Assembly (NCBI RefSeq): GCF_000445995.2
Contig: NC_022080.4
Span: 3,188,001-3,252,000 of the forward strand
DNA length: 64,000 nt
Source of the DNA: Geobacillus genomosp. 3
GTDB lineage: Bacteria; Bacillota; Bacilli; Bacillales; Anoxybacillaceae
Reading direction: 5' to 3'
Shown one piece after another: positions 8,677-16,457 of the stretch. Within the stretch, counting starts at the first letter, position 1; each line of letters starts with the position of its first letter. Both the position numbers and the translations under genes were made by a program. The notes below the pieces were generated by a model. It was given only the letters and a program-made list of their open reading frames with translations. It ran no database searches and had not been told where the DNA came from.

Positions 8677-8835
8677 TCAATGGCTTTTCTGTTCTCCTTT
8701 CTTCTTTTCCGAGCAGCCTGCACATATTCCGTACCATATTTTCACGCCTTCTGCCGTATCAACGGCATCAATTTCTTTTCCGCACACTTGGCATACAATG
8801 GTGCCTTGCTCGACAGCGAACGCCTTCACCATCAT
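8677..8835 (-). CDS. SR1P-like (GapA-binding peptide family) micropeptide
   Basis: This 52-codon ORF on the minus strand encodes MMVKAFAVEQ followed by GTIVCQVCGKEID and ending with WYGICAGCSEKKKGEQKSH. The GTIVCQ-x-C start, acidic middle and YG-x-C-x-x-C end match the SR1P family. Bacillus subtilis SR1P binds glyceraldehyde-3-phosphate dehydrogenase GapA and modulates RNA degradation. The two CxxC pairs could bind zinc. It starts 20 bases after the phosphofructokinase stop, with GGGGGG as a weak ribosome site, so it is probably co-transcribed with it. The 9-residue N-terminal extension differs from typical SR1P; start at the second ATG (8832) is possible. The family call rests on motif recall. 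Confidence 0.72.
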   Translation of the reverse strand: MMVKAFAVEQGTIVCQVCGKEIDAVDTAEGVKIWYGICAGCSEKKKGEQKSH

Positions 8836-8855
8836 GATCCCCCCGTCACTTTTTC

Positions 8856-9818
8856 CTAATGCAAAAGCATGTCGAGCAACTGATACGGTTCCTGTTTATC
8901 CGCTATTTCACCATTTATAGCGGCAAGGTTTTGATAGATGATTTTATTCTCTTTAAGTCCGACAGCGTGGCCTGCATATCCATTCACGAGCAACTCTACG
9001 GCCGCCACTCCCATTTTGCTTGCCAATACCCGGTCAAATGCCGATGGAGACCCTCCTCTTTGGATGAACCCTAATGACGTCGTCCTCACCCGAATATGGA
9101 GCTTCGTTTCGATGTATTGCTGCAACTCCTGCAAATCATACATTCGTTCCGTTACAATCACGAGATTATTGTGCTTTCCACTTTTGATTCTCTCATGCAG
9201 TTTGGCACATATCGCATCAACATCCAATTTTCTTTCTGGAGTTGAGACGATTTCTCCCCCGCCTGCCAAAGCGGCATATAAGGCCAAATCGCCGCAATAT
9301 CTTCCCATGACTTCGACAATGGCCGTTTTATCGTGGGAAAAATCAGTATCCTTAATTTTCTGAATACAATCCAAAATCGTGTTCAACGTCGTGTCAAATC
9401 CAATCGAATAATCCGTGTAAGCTAGATCATTGTCGATCGTGGCCGGGATGCCGATGACGCTGACGCCAAGCTCCCGCAGTTTTTCTGCTCCTTTTAACGA
9501 CCCTTCTCCACCGATCACGATCAAACCGTCGATGCCGGCGTTTTGTAATACTTGGATGGCTTTTTTCCTGCCTTCCTCTCTCATGAATTCCGACGATCTC
9601 GATGTTTTTAACATCGTCCCTCCACGATCAGCCATATCCTCTACGTCGGAAATCGTCAGACGCTGAATGTCGCCGTCGATCAATCCTTGGTATCCATACC
9701 GGATGCCGACGGCTTCGAATCCATGATAATGAGCCGCTTTGACCACCGCTCTGATGGCCGCATTCATTCCCGGCGCATCCCCGCCGCTCGTTAAAACGCC
9801 AAGTTTTTTCATGATCAT
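8856..9818 (-). CDS. ATP-dependent 6-phosphofructokinase paralogue with altered active site
   Basis: The product has about 320 residues, the length of bacterial PfkA. ATP-loop GVLTSGGDAPGMNAA, TIDND with the catalytic Asp, EVMGR and QRGGSP are present. Compared with G. stearothermophilus PfkA as I remember it, three substrate-site residues differ: GGDG is GGEG (Asp103 to Glu, Mg site), Arg162 is Lys, and His249 is Phe (LGFIQRGG for LGHVQRGG). Effector-site residues are partly conserved. ATG 9818 lies 5 bases after GAGG; the frame opens at GTG 9824. It sits in a catabolic gene run and is followed by the SR1P-like gene, so it is probably a second, specialised sugar-phosphate kinase rather than the housekeeping enzyme. 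Confidence 0.85.
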   Translation of the reverse strand: MIMKKLGVLTSGGDAPGMNAAIRAVVKAAHYHGFEAVGIRYGYQGLIDGDIQRLTISDVEDMADRGGTMLKTSRSSEFMREEGRKKAIQVLQNAGIDGLIVIGGEGSLKGAEKLRELGVSVIGIPATIDNDLAYTDYSIGFDTTLNTILDCIQKIKDTDFSHDKTAIVEVMGRYCGDLALYAALAGGGEIVSTPERKLDVDAICAKLHERIKSGKHNNLVIVTERMYDLQELQQYIETKLHIRVRTTSLGFIQRGGSPSAFDRVLASKMGVAAVELLVNGYAGHAVGLKENKIIYQNLAAINGEIADKQEPYQLLDMLLH

Positions 9819-9933
9819 GGACACCTCTGCTCGATATTACAAGAAACCGGCTCTGCACCGTTGTATAAAAGAATCCCAGCAACTAGACGGAGACCGTTGC
9901 TGAACGGTTCAAACATGCCTCGGCCGCCTACGT

Positions 9934-11265
9934 TCAACTAGATTTCTTTAAACTTTTTTTATCGTTCTGGGCGAGGGCCTTCCCCGATTGTTTGACGAGA
10001 AAAACAACGATGCAAGAACTGAGGATCATGCTGACGCCTAAGAAAATCATGCTAGCCGTAAACGATCCCGTAACGTCTTTAATATAACCGACAATGTACG
10101 GTCCGAAAAATCCACCCAAGTTTCCAACGCTGTTAATGAGCGCGATGGCGCCTCCAGCCGCCGCTCCGGTCAAGAACGAAGGCGGAATGGCCCAGAACGG
10201 AGAATACGCCCCAAATGCTCCACATAGAGCGATCGTCAAGAATACAAAGGCGAAAACAACACTGGAGCTTGACACATAAGTGCTGATCATCATCGAAACC
10301 GCGCTGATCGTCAAGCAGGCTGCCACGTGCCAACGTCTTTCGTTCTTCTTGTCTGAATGATTCCCGACGAAAATCATGACCGCCATAGCGCATGCATACA
10401 TAAGGCCTAGCAGCCATCCGATTCCTTGCGTACTCAGCGAGGTCGCCTCTGACAACCCTTTCGAAATGGTCGGCAAAAACATATTAATGCCATAATACCC
10501 TGTCATCCAGCAAAAATAGGCAGCAGATAAAATTAACACATCACGGTCTTTTAACGCCTGCGCGAACGTGTAGTGCTTGACTTTTTGTTTTTCGCGATTC
10601 TCTTTAGCGATCACATCAAGGAGCCATTGTTTCTCATCCTGGTTTAACCATTTGACATCTTCAATCTTGTCATCAAGGTAGAAATAAGCGATAATACCTA
10701 AAATGATAGCCGGGATCGCTTCCAAAATAAACAGCCATTGCCATCCAGCCAGATCGAACCATTCAATCCCTAATAAAAACGTCCCAATCGGAGCCCCTAA
10801 CGCATTGGCACCTGGGATTGCCAACATAAATGCCGCAATGGCTTTGGCATGGTGCTTCGTTTGGTAAAAGCCGCTCAGGTAATGCACCATACATGGATAA
10901 AAACTCGCTTCCGCAACTCCTAATAGAAAACGGGCAATATAAAATTGCGTAGGAGTGTGCACAAAAGCCATTAACACCGAAACTAATCCCCACGTCACCA
11001 TAATCCTGCTGATCCATTTCCGCGCGCCCACTTTTGACATGATCGCGCTTCCCGGCACTTCTAACAGGAAATAACCGAGGAAGAAAATCCCTGCCCCCAA
11101 TCCAAACACGGCATCAGAAAAACCTAAGTCTTCGTTCATTTGCAGCGCAGCAAGCCCGATATTGACTCGATCCAGGATCGCAATGACAAAACATATGAAT
11201 AAAAACGGAATTAATCGCAACGTCACTTTTTTCGTTGTCGAACGTTCTAACGCTAGATAGTCCAC
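9934..11265 (-). CDS. MFS permease of the anion:cation symporter (ACS) family
   Basis: This 443-residue, 12-helix transporter has the ACS signature AILDRVNIGLAALQMNEDLG at its N-terminus, as in ExuT/GudP/TtuB-type permeases for hexuronates, glucarate and tartrate. The central cytoplasmic loop and the FGAYSPFWAIPPSFLTGAAA motif in the second half also fit. The start is GTG 11265 (VDYLALERSTT) behind a strong GGAGGAGG at 11272-11280; a longer upstream frame lacks such a site. It lies between the SDR and the phosphofructokinase paralogue on one strand, so it probably imports the substrate of that pathway. The actual substrate cannot be told. Confidence 0.9.
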   Translation of the reverse strand: MDYLALERSTTKKVTLRLIPFLFICFVIAILDRVNIGLAALQMNEDLGFSDAVFGLGAGIFFLGYFLLEVPGSAIMSKVGARKWISRIMVTWGLVSVLMAFVHTPTQFYIARFLLGVAEASFYPCMVHYLSGFYQTKHHAKAIAAFMLAIPGANALGAPIGTFLLGIEWFDLAGWQWLFILEAIPAIILGIIAYFYLDDKIEDVKWLNQDEKQWLLDVIAKENREKQKVKHYTFAQALKDRDVLILSAAYFCWMTGYYGINMFLPTISKGLSEATSLSTQGIGWLLGLMYACAMAVMIFVGNHSDKKNERRWHVAACLTISAVSMMISTYVSSSSVVFAFVFLTIALCGAFGAYSPFWAIPPSFLTGAAAGGAIALINSVGNLGGFFGPYIVGYIKDVTGSFTASMIFLGVSMILSSCIVVFLVKQSGKALAQNDKKSLKKSS

Positions 11266-11571
11266 AGTCGTTCCTCCTCCGGTTTTTTGACATACCCTAC
11301 AGTTGAATAAATCTCCTAAGGAAGGACAAAGAATAATGGATGATGAAACCATTCCAAGACGGCAACAGTTGCCTATGCACACTTTGCACTCTTTTAACAG
11401 CGCGCTGCATGCGATTGGATCAAGGACGTTCGGTTTGTATAAAATAAGCCATCGAAACCCTTTACATCAAACGCTTTCAAAAAACTCGATTGATTGGGCT
11501 AGCGAAAATAAGAAGGATACTCGCTTCTAGCTTTTGGGCGGCCAGCCGGGCGCCAACCCGGCCAGCGATCA
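11266..11571. other. Spacer between SDR and MFS genes with cre-like site and stem-loop
   Basis: No gene is seen. It contains a cre-like sequence at 11468-11480 (CAAACGCTTTCAA, reverse complement TTGAAAGCGTTTG) upstream of the MFS gene. A GC-rich stem-loop at 11541-11566 lies just after the SDR stop without a T-run, so it looks like a processing or stability hairpin rather than a terminator. Confidence 0.45.
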
Positions 11572-12330
11572 TTAATCCATATGCGAACCGCCGTTAATGT
11601 CAATTTCTTCGCCTGTAATATAGGATGCTTCTTCCGATGCTAAAAATGCAATGGCTGCGGCGATCTCTTCGGTTTGCCCTGGTCTTCCCATCGGGATTCC
11701 GGCAATGACTTCTTTAGCCTGTTCTTCAGGAAGCGATTTCCAAATGTCCGTATCAATCAATCCGGGTGCCACACAATTCACCGTAATCCCATCAAGAGCG
11801 ACTTCACGGGCAAGGTTTTTCGAGAATCCGAGTACGGCCGCCTTGGAAGCGGAATAATGAGCCCCTCCAAATATGCCTCCTCCCCGTTTGGCGGAAACAG
11901 AGGACACATTAATGATTCGGCCATACTTTTGTTTTTTCATCTGCCCCAGCACGGCTTGGGTGCATAAAAACAACCCGAACATATTGACATTGAAGATTCT
12001 CACCATATCTTCCAGCTGCATGTCTTCCACCGTGACTTTTTGTGAAATTCCCGCATTGTTAACAAGAATATCAATCCGTCCGTATGTCTCCAACACTTTC
12101 TCGACCATCGCCTCATTCGACTGCTTGCTGGTGACATCAAGTTCGACTCCCAAGGCTTTCCCCCCTGCCTCGGTAATCGCATTCACTGTCTCTTGAACCC
12201 CGTCCCAGTTCAGGTCAGCCACCACTACGATAGCCCCTTGTTTCGCCAATGTCAACGCAATCGTACGCCCAATCCCTCTTTTCGAGCCGCTGCCAGTGAC
12301 AATCGCTACTCGGTCATCTAATCGAAACAT
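11572..12330 (-). CDS. SDR-family dehydrogenase (second paralogue)
   Basis: This 252-residue classical SDR starts at MFRLDDRVAIVTG. Visible features are the cofactor loop GSGSKRGIGRTIA, NNAG, catalytic Ser in NVSSVSAKRGGG, YSASK, and C-terminal YITGEEIDINGGSH. ATG 12330 follows AGAGGAG; a longer frame reaches back into the transketolase gene and is not used. It begins 26 bases after the transketolase C-subunit stop, so it belongs to that operon and probably makes the keto sugar that the transketolase uses. It is closely related to the SDR at 5592-6350, suggesting the two regions act on related substrates. Confidence 0.88.
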   Translation of the reverse strand: MFRLDDRVAIVTGSGSKRGIGRTIALTLAKQGAIVVVADLNWDGVQETVNAITEAGGKALGVELDVTSKQSNEAMVEKVLETYGRIDILVNNAGISQKVTVEDMQLEDMVRIFNVNMFGLFLCTQAVLGQMKKQKYGRIINVSSVSAKRGGGIFGGAHYSASKAAVLGFSKNLAREVALDGITVNCVAPGLIDTDIWKSLPEEQAKEVIAGIPMGRPGQTEEIAAAIAFLASEEASYITGEEIDINGGSHMD

Positions 12331-12356
12331 ATGATCGTCTCCTCTTTGTTGGTTTT

Positions 12357-13313
12357 TTATTTTTGAAGCAATTCCGTTGCTTTGGCAACAATGTTCTCCA
12401 CTGTAATGCCATTGAGTTCTAACAGTTTTTGATACGGCGCCGACTGACCGAATTGGTCTTGCACACCGATTCTTCGGACAATCCCTTTCCCTTCTTCGGC
12501 AACCACTTCGCACACCGCACTGCCAAGGCCGTTTAAAATGTTATGGTCTTCCACCGTAATGATGTTGCCGATGTCGATGCATTCCAAGACGGCCTCGCGA
12601 TCGAGCGGTTTAATCGTATGCATATCGAATAGCTTCACAGAAATGCCTTTTGCCTCTAATTGTTTCGTTGCTTCAATGGCAAGCCAAACGGTGTCGCCGT
12701 TAGCGATGATCGCAATGTCTTCGCCATCTTTGATTTTCTTCGCTTTACCAATCGTGAACTCTTCATGTTCATCATAAATCACAGGAACCGCATCCCGGGT
12801 GAAGCGAAGATAGACTGGCCCATACATGTGCGCTGCCTGTTCGACTAACTTTCGAGTAGAATAATAGTCGGCGCCCATGATGACTGTCATATTCGGAAAT
12901 GTCCGCAATACCCCCATATCTTCAATCGCCTGGTGGCTTCCGCCATCATTCGCCGGCGTGAGCCCCCCGTGAGAGCAGGCGATTTTCACATTGAGATTCG
13001 GGTAACAAATTTCCTGCCGGATTTGCTCCGCCATTCGCAAAGAGCCAAACACCGCGTAAGTGCTCACAAAAGGAATTTTGCCCGTCGTCGCCAAACCCGC
13101 TGCAAGGCCAGCTGCGTTTTGTTCGGCAATGCCGACATTAATATGTTGATCAGGCAACTCCTTTATGAATTTCGTCGTTTTGCAAGACTTGGCAATATCG
13201 ACATCGATGACATAAATATTTTTATTTTCTTTTCCCAGCTTCACAATCTCATCGCCAAACGCTTCCCTTGTCGCCTTTTTGATGACGATGTCTTTTTCCA
13301 GTATGCTCATCAT
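12357..13313 (-). CDS. Transketolase, C-terminal subunit
   Basis: The 318-residue protein holds the pyrimidine-binding and C-terminal domains of a split transketolase. Family blocks are HINVGIAEQNAAGLAAGLA (with the conserved Glu that activates thiamine diphosphate), GLTPANDGGSHQAIEDMG and VYLRFTRDAVPV. It overlaps the N-terminal subunit gene by 4 bases (ATGA), so the two are translationally coupled and form a heterotetramer. Split transketolases in catabolic operons are known for apulose-4-phosphate (AptAB) and sulfo-sugar (SqwGH) pathways as well as for pentose phosphates. Which applies here is not visible, but the SDR, permease and dedicated GntR regulator argue for a specialised catabolic role. 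Confidence 0.9.
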   Translation of the reverse strand: MMSILEKDIVIKKATREAFGDEIVKLGKENKNIYVIDVDIAKSCKTTKFIKELPDQHINVGIAEQNAAGLAAGLATTGKIPFVSTYAVFGSLRMAEQIRQEICYPNLNVKIACSHGGLTPANDGGSHQAIEDMGVLRTFPNMTVIMGADYYSTRKLVEQAAHMYGPVYLRFTRDAVPVIYDEHEEFTIGKAKKIKDGEDIAIIANGDTVWLAIEATKQLEAKGISVKLFDMHTIKPLDREAVLECIDIGNIITVEDHNILNGLGSAVCEVVAEEGKGIVRRIGVQDQFGQSAPYQKLLELNGITVENIVAKATELLQK

Positions 13314-14143
13314 TGCAACCCCCTTGCAATCTCTTCCATAGCCCGTTCATACTCTTCATCATTCGGGGCAATCCCATGCCATTCAGCGACGTTTTCCATA
13401 TACGAAACGCCTTTTCCTTTGACCGTTTCGAGGATCACGCATTTTGGCTTTCCGTTTTTGTTCAACGTGATTTCATCTAACGTTTCCACGATTTGTTCCA
13501 TCGAATGTCCGTTAATGTATCTCGTTTCACAGCCAAACGCTTCGAATTTCTTTTCCAAATCCAATAACGGCATGACTTCATGGCAAAAACCATCAATTTG
13601 CAAGTTGTTGTAGTCCACAAAGATAAATAAGTTATCTAATTGGTACTTAACGGCCGTTTGAACCGCTTCCCAAATTTGGCCTTCTTGGCATTCGCCATCC
13701 CCTAATAAACAGAACACACGGTACTCTTTTCGATCCCGCTTCCCCGCGAGCGCCATTCCGACCGCGCAGGACAGCCCTTGCCCTAACGATCCTGTGGAAA
13801 TGTCGATCCCTGGGCATTTTTTCATGTCGGGATGCCCTTGGAAAGGCGATCCATACTGCCGAAGCGTGTAAATCGCCTCATAAGGAACAAATCCCCGCAA
13901 CGCCAAAGCAGCATACTGGATCGGGCATGCGTGCCCTTTTGACAGGACAAAACGGTCACGGTCCTCCCATGTCGGATTGTTTGGATCAACATTCATTTCC
14001 CGAAAGTATAGCGCTGTCATTAAATCCGCAGCAGAAAGCGATCCTCCCGGATGACCAGATTGCGCCTTATAAATCATTGTGAGCGCCGTCTGTCTCATTT
14101 TAATTGCCAATTGTTTTAATTCTTCCACACTTGTCTTTCTCAT
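13310..14143 (-). CDS. Transketolase, N-terminal subunit
   Basis: The 277-residue protein carries the thiamine-diphosphate pyrophosphate-binding domain of a split transketolase: SGHPGGSLSAADLMTALYF near residues 30-50, SKGHACPIQYAALA, GSLGQGLSCAVGMALAGK and GDGECQEGQIWEA with the GDG...N metal-binding motif (NLFIFVDYNNLQID). ATG 14143 lies 8 bases after GAGG; an upstream in-frame GTG at 14152 lacks spacing. It is the first gene of a same-strand run that continues through the C-subunit, SDR, permease, phosphofructokinase paralogue and SR1P-like peptide. A SigA-type promoter overlapped by inverted repeats lies 97 bases upstream. Confidence 0.92.
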   Translation of the reverse strand: MRKTSVEELKQLAIKMRQTALTMIYKAQSGHPGGSLSAADLMTALYFREMNVDPNNPTWEDRDRFVLSKGHACPIQYAALALRGFVPYEAIYTLRQYGSPFQGHPDMKKCPGIDISTGSLGQGLSCAVGMALAGKRDRKEYRVFCLLGDGECQEGQIWEAVQTAVKYQLDNLFIFVDYNNLQIDGFCHEVMPLLDLEKKFEAFGCETRYINGHSMEQIVETLDEITLNKNGKPKCVILETVKGKGVSYMENVAEWHGIAPNDEEYERAMEEIARGLQ

Positions 14144-14213
14144 TTCCGTCACCTCATTAAAAAGTGATCACATGTGCATATCAAAGGGCTTACAACATTT
14201 TTTACTTGTCTAC

Positions 14214-14248
14214 TTGTATACTAAGTATCTTATAATTTAAGTATACAC
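14214..14248. promoter_or_regulatory. Putative GntR-family operator at the transketolase promoter
   Basis: ATACTAAGTAT at 14218-14228 is a perfect palindrome about a central A. A matching half TTAAGTATACA follows at 14238-14247, and TGTATACT/AGTATACA form an outer inverted pair. The elements cover the -10 region and probable start site of the minus-strand promoter. The divergent FadR-type regulator is the natural candidate to bind here. Confidence 0.5.
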
Positions 14249-14267
14249 GCATTTTTTGGATTGTCAA
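14240..14267 (-). promoter_or_regulatory. SigA-type promoter of the transketolase operon
   Basis: On the minus strand TTGACA (14267-14262), a 16-base spacer and TATACT (14245-14240) give a near-consensus promoter directed at the transketolase genes. Confidence 0.7.
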
Positions 14268-14978
14268 TGGTATTTTGCCGCACATCTCCGTCTCCACATT
14301 GACCGCCTTCAGGCGAACAGTGGAGTGAAAAAAGTCATTGCTTTACCGAGAGGGGCGGTGAGGGCGCGTCTCAAAAATATGCCGCCAGCTGCCTTTGCGG
14401 CATTGAGAGGGGGGTACCGCGAAATAACAAAGGGGGCAATCCATCATCACAATACCTTGCTTTCGTTTCGGTATCGGCACACAGGAGGGGGGAATTTCTG
14501 GTGGCTTGGAGCAAGATTGCGACAACCGTATCTATTGCCCTAATTAAAAGAAGCGGATATAATAATGACGTTTACAATGTAAGCCTTCCCCAAACGATAT
14601 GCTTAGGTGGCATCTTCATATTCGCATAAATCTTACCCGCTTCGGTTATACTTTCTGTGAAAATGTGTACGTCCTATGGCATCTTCTCATGCCTAGTTGA
14701 AGCGCCAAAAACGGCTCATACAGTTTTTTTCATGAACATGCACCCGTCTTGCGTAGCCATTTTCACATATCGGATGGAGCGCGGAATGCGCTCAACACAT
14801 GGACGTTTTCTGTGAAAATGCGCACACGTTGGACTGCCATTTTCGTGCTTAGGCGAAAGAAAAAAATGATTTCGAAGATGATGGACAGATGGATTGCGAC
14901 TGTTATGAGCCATCATGCAAATAATCTTGATATCTTCCCATTCTATTAAACAACTTTGATATGAAAGAAGTGATTTAT
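14268..14978. other. Long divergent spacer with degenerate palindromic repeats
   Basis: No convincing gene is seen upstream of the GntR regulator. The right half (about 14608-14853) contains several decayed copies of a GAAAATG...CATTTTC element, listed as a repeat. The left half (14280-14560) shows nothing I recognise. Confidence 0.5.
14651..14853. repeat. Cluster of degenerate palindromic repeats (about 45 bases each)
   Basis: Three related units start near 14651, 14725 and 14805; a partial one is near 14608 and another is at 16391-16438. Each has TGAAAATG (or variant), 15-20 bases with a GTCT/GTTG block, then CCATTTTC(A/G)(C/T)G. The half-sites pair as an imperfect hairpin. The units are diverged, so this is a visual alignment. 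Confidence 0.4.
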
Positions 14979-15680
14979 ATGAAATTCAATCCCGTCTCTA
15001 GCAGCAAACTATATATCCAAATTTACAAGCAAATTCTTTCACAAATCCAATCCGGTTCGCTCAAAATCGGTGACAAACTTCCATCGGAAAGAGAGCTGTG
15101 CGAACAGTTCGGCGTCAGCCGCGCCCCTGTCCGACAAGCGCTGAGCGCCTTGGAGTTAAACGGCTATATTTACTCCCGCCAAGGGGAAGGAGTGTACGTC
15201 AAAAGCAACCACCCCGCTGATGAAGCACAAAATGCAGCGCTGATCCTTGAAGCCGTTTCACCGGAAGACATTGTAGAAGCGAGAATGCATATCGAACCGA
15301 TTATCGCCAAATTTGCTGCGCAAAGGGCGACAGAGGAAGAAATAGAGGAACTCCAGTCGATCATCAAAAAGATGGAAGAGGAAACAAGAGAAGGCTTCTA
15401 TGTCCCAGAAACCGATGAGCAATTGCACAGTACGATCGCCAAAGCTTCCCACAATGAATTATTTATCACGTTTATGTCCGCTATTATCAACGCCATGAAA
15501 CAACAAAAGATGTGGGAATTTATCCGCGACCGTACAGTGACACGGCCCGATTACCGGGAAGTGAACTTTAGCGAGCATAAAGCGCTCATTGAAGCAATCG
15601 AAAAGCATGATGAACAACAAGCCGTCAAACTAATGACTGACCATATGCAAAATTTATACGACCGGTATTGGAAGGAATGA
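14979..15680 (+). CDS. GntR/FadR-family transcriptional regulator
   Basis: The 233-residue regulator has an N-terminal winged helix (YIQIYKQILSQIQSGSLKIG, then KLPSERELCEQFGVSRAPVR) and an all-helical FCD ligand domain. The domain includes EARMHIEPIIAKFAA, the metal-site Asp/His pattern TDEQLHSTIAKASHNE, and EHKALIEAIEKHD. ATG 14979 is preferred over ATG 14961 because AAGAAGTG lies just upstream of it. It is divergent from the transketolase operon, whose promoter carries inverted repeats, so it is probably that operon's repressor responding to a carboxylate or sugar-acid metabolite. The ligand is unknown. A strong terminator follows. Confidence 0.92.
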   Translation: MKFNPVSSSKLYIQIYKQILSQIQSGSLKIGDKLPSERELCEQFGVSRAPVRQALSALELNGYIYSRQGEGVYVKSNHPADEAQNAALILEAVSPEDIVEARMHIEPIIAKFAAQRATEEEIEELQSIIKKMEEETREGFYVPETDEQLHSTIAKASHNELFITFMSAIINAMKQQKMWEFIRDRTVTRPDYREVNFSEHKALIEAIEKHDEQQAVKLMTDHMQNLYDRYWKE

Positions 15681-15753
15681 ATCCGAAAAGGCTCGGCAAG
15701 AGGCGACGCACAGATTAGGGAGCGTTGCACCAAACAGCCGTAAAAAAAACGGC

Positions 15754-15791
15754 GGGCGATGGCAAAAAGGATGGCCATCGCCCGTTTTTTT
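15754..15791 (+). terminator. Terminator of the GntR-family gene
   Basis: GGGCGATGGC pairs with GCCATCGCCC around a 10-base loop, followed by GTTTTTTT. An A-run before the stem could let it act in the other direction too. Confidence 0.85.
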
Positions 15792-16457
15792 GTTCAAAAG
15801 GCGAATAACAGAAGAAGGGGAGCCCAAGTTCGGTGGTTGGAAGGCCGTTTTTCACTAATGACAACTCCAAAATGCAGTTAGTTGTATCAAACCTCTTTGT
15901 TCCTGTCACACCGGAACGTTGTAAAGCATCACATCAAGGAATTCAGTGATTGAACAGAGTTGCCACGGGCTATTTATGTCATAAAACGTAGCACAAATTT
16001 TGTTCCCATCCCTCCTTATATCCATCCGTAAGGTGATTTATGGTATAAACTAATGAATTATTTCACCTGTATTTTACTTTTAAACAAATAAAAGGGAATT
16101 TATATCTAAAAATATTACTTCCCGTGTTATGTTTAATAACAAAACAATTAACAAAGACATAAGTGCTGCTGTATTATCTCACTAGTGATGAAATTGTCTC
16201 CCGAACGATCACATCTCCATCTACCACGACCATCATCCCCGTAAAGAAGCCTGTTCCTGGAAATTTCTCCTTCGGAGCGGGCTTGTATATAAACCCATGC
16301 GATAAGGAGGGATTGGCTTCAAATCAGTTGTTGTTTCTCACCAAGTTTGCTCACAAAAAAGTTCCATGGGCAACGTTTTGCCCTCCACCCGGGCATGAAA
16401 ATGACTCATCGAGACGCATGCATTTTCACGAAAAAACCAAAGTAAAGGAGAATGGGC
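15792..16457. other. Intergenic stretch upstream of the nitrate porter
   Basis: No gene is supported. An AT-rich block around 16020-16150 contains a perfect inverted repeat (16125-16141), and a palindromic repeat unit lies at 16391-16438. A 120-codon frame at 16163-16525 overlaps the porter start out of frame and looks accidental. Confidence 0.5.
16125..16141. promoter_or_regulatory. Perfect inverted repeat, candidate operator
   Basis: TGTTAT-GTTTA-ATAACA is a 6-5-6 perfect inverted repeat in an AT-rich block about 315 bases upstream of the nitrate/nitrite porter. The cognate regulator is unknown. Confidence 0.35.

Noticed and set aside
8472..8837. 121-codon plus-strand frame after the LacI-type gene
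   Set aside because: It is antisense to the SR1P-like gene and overlaps the LacI-type stop without a start signal.
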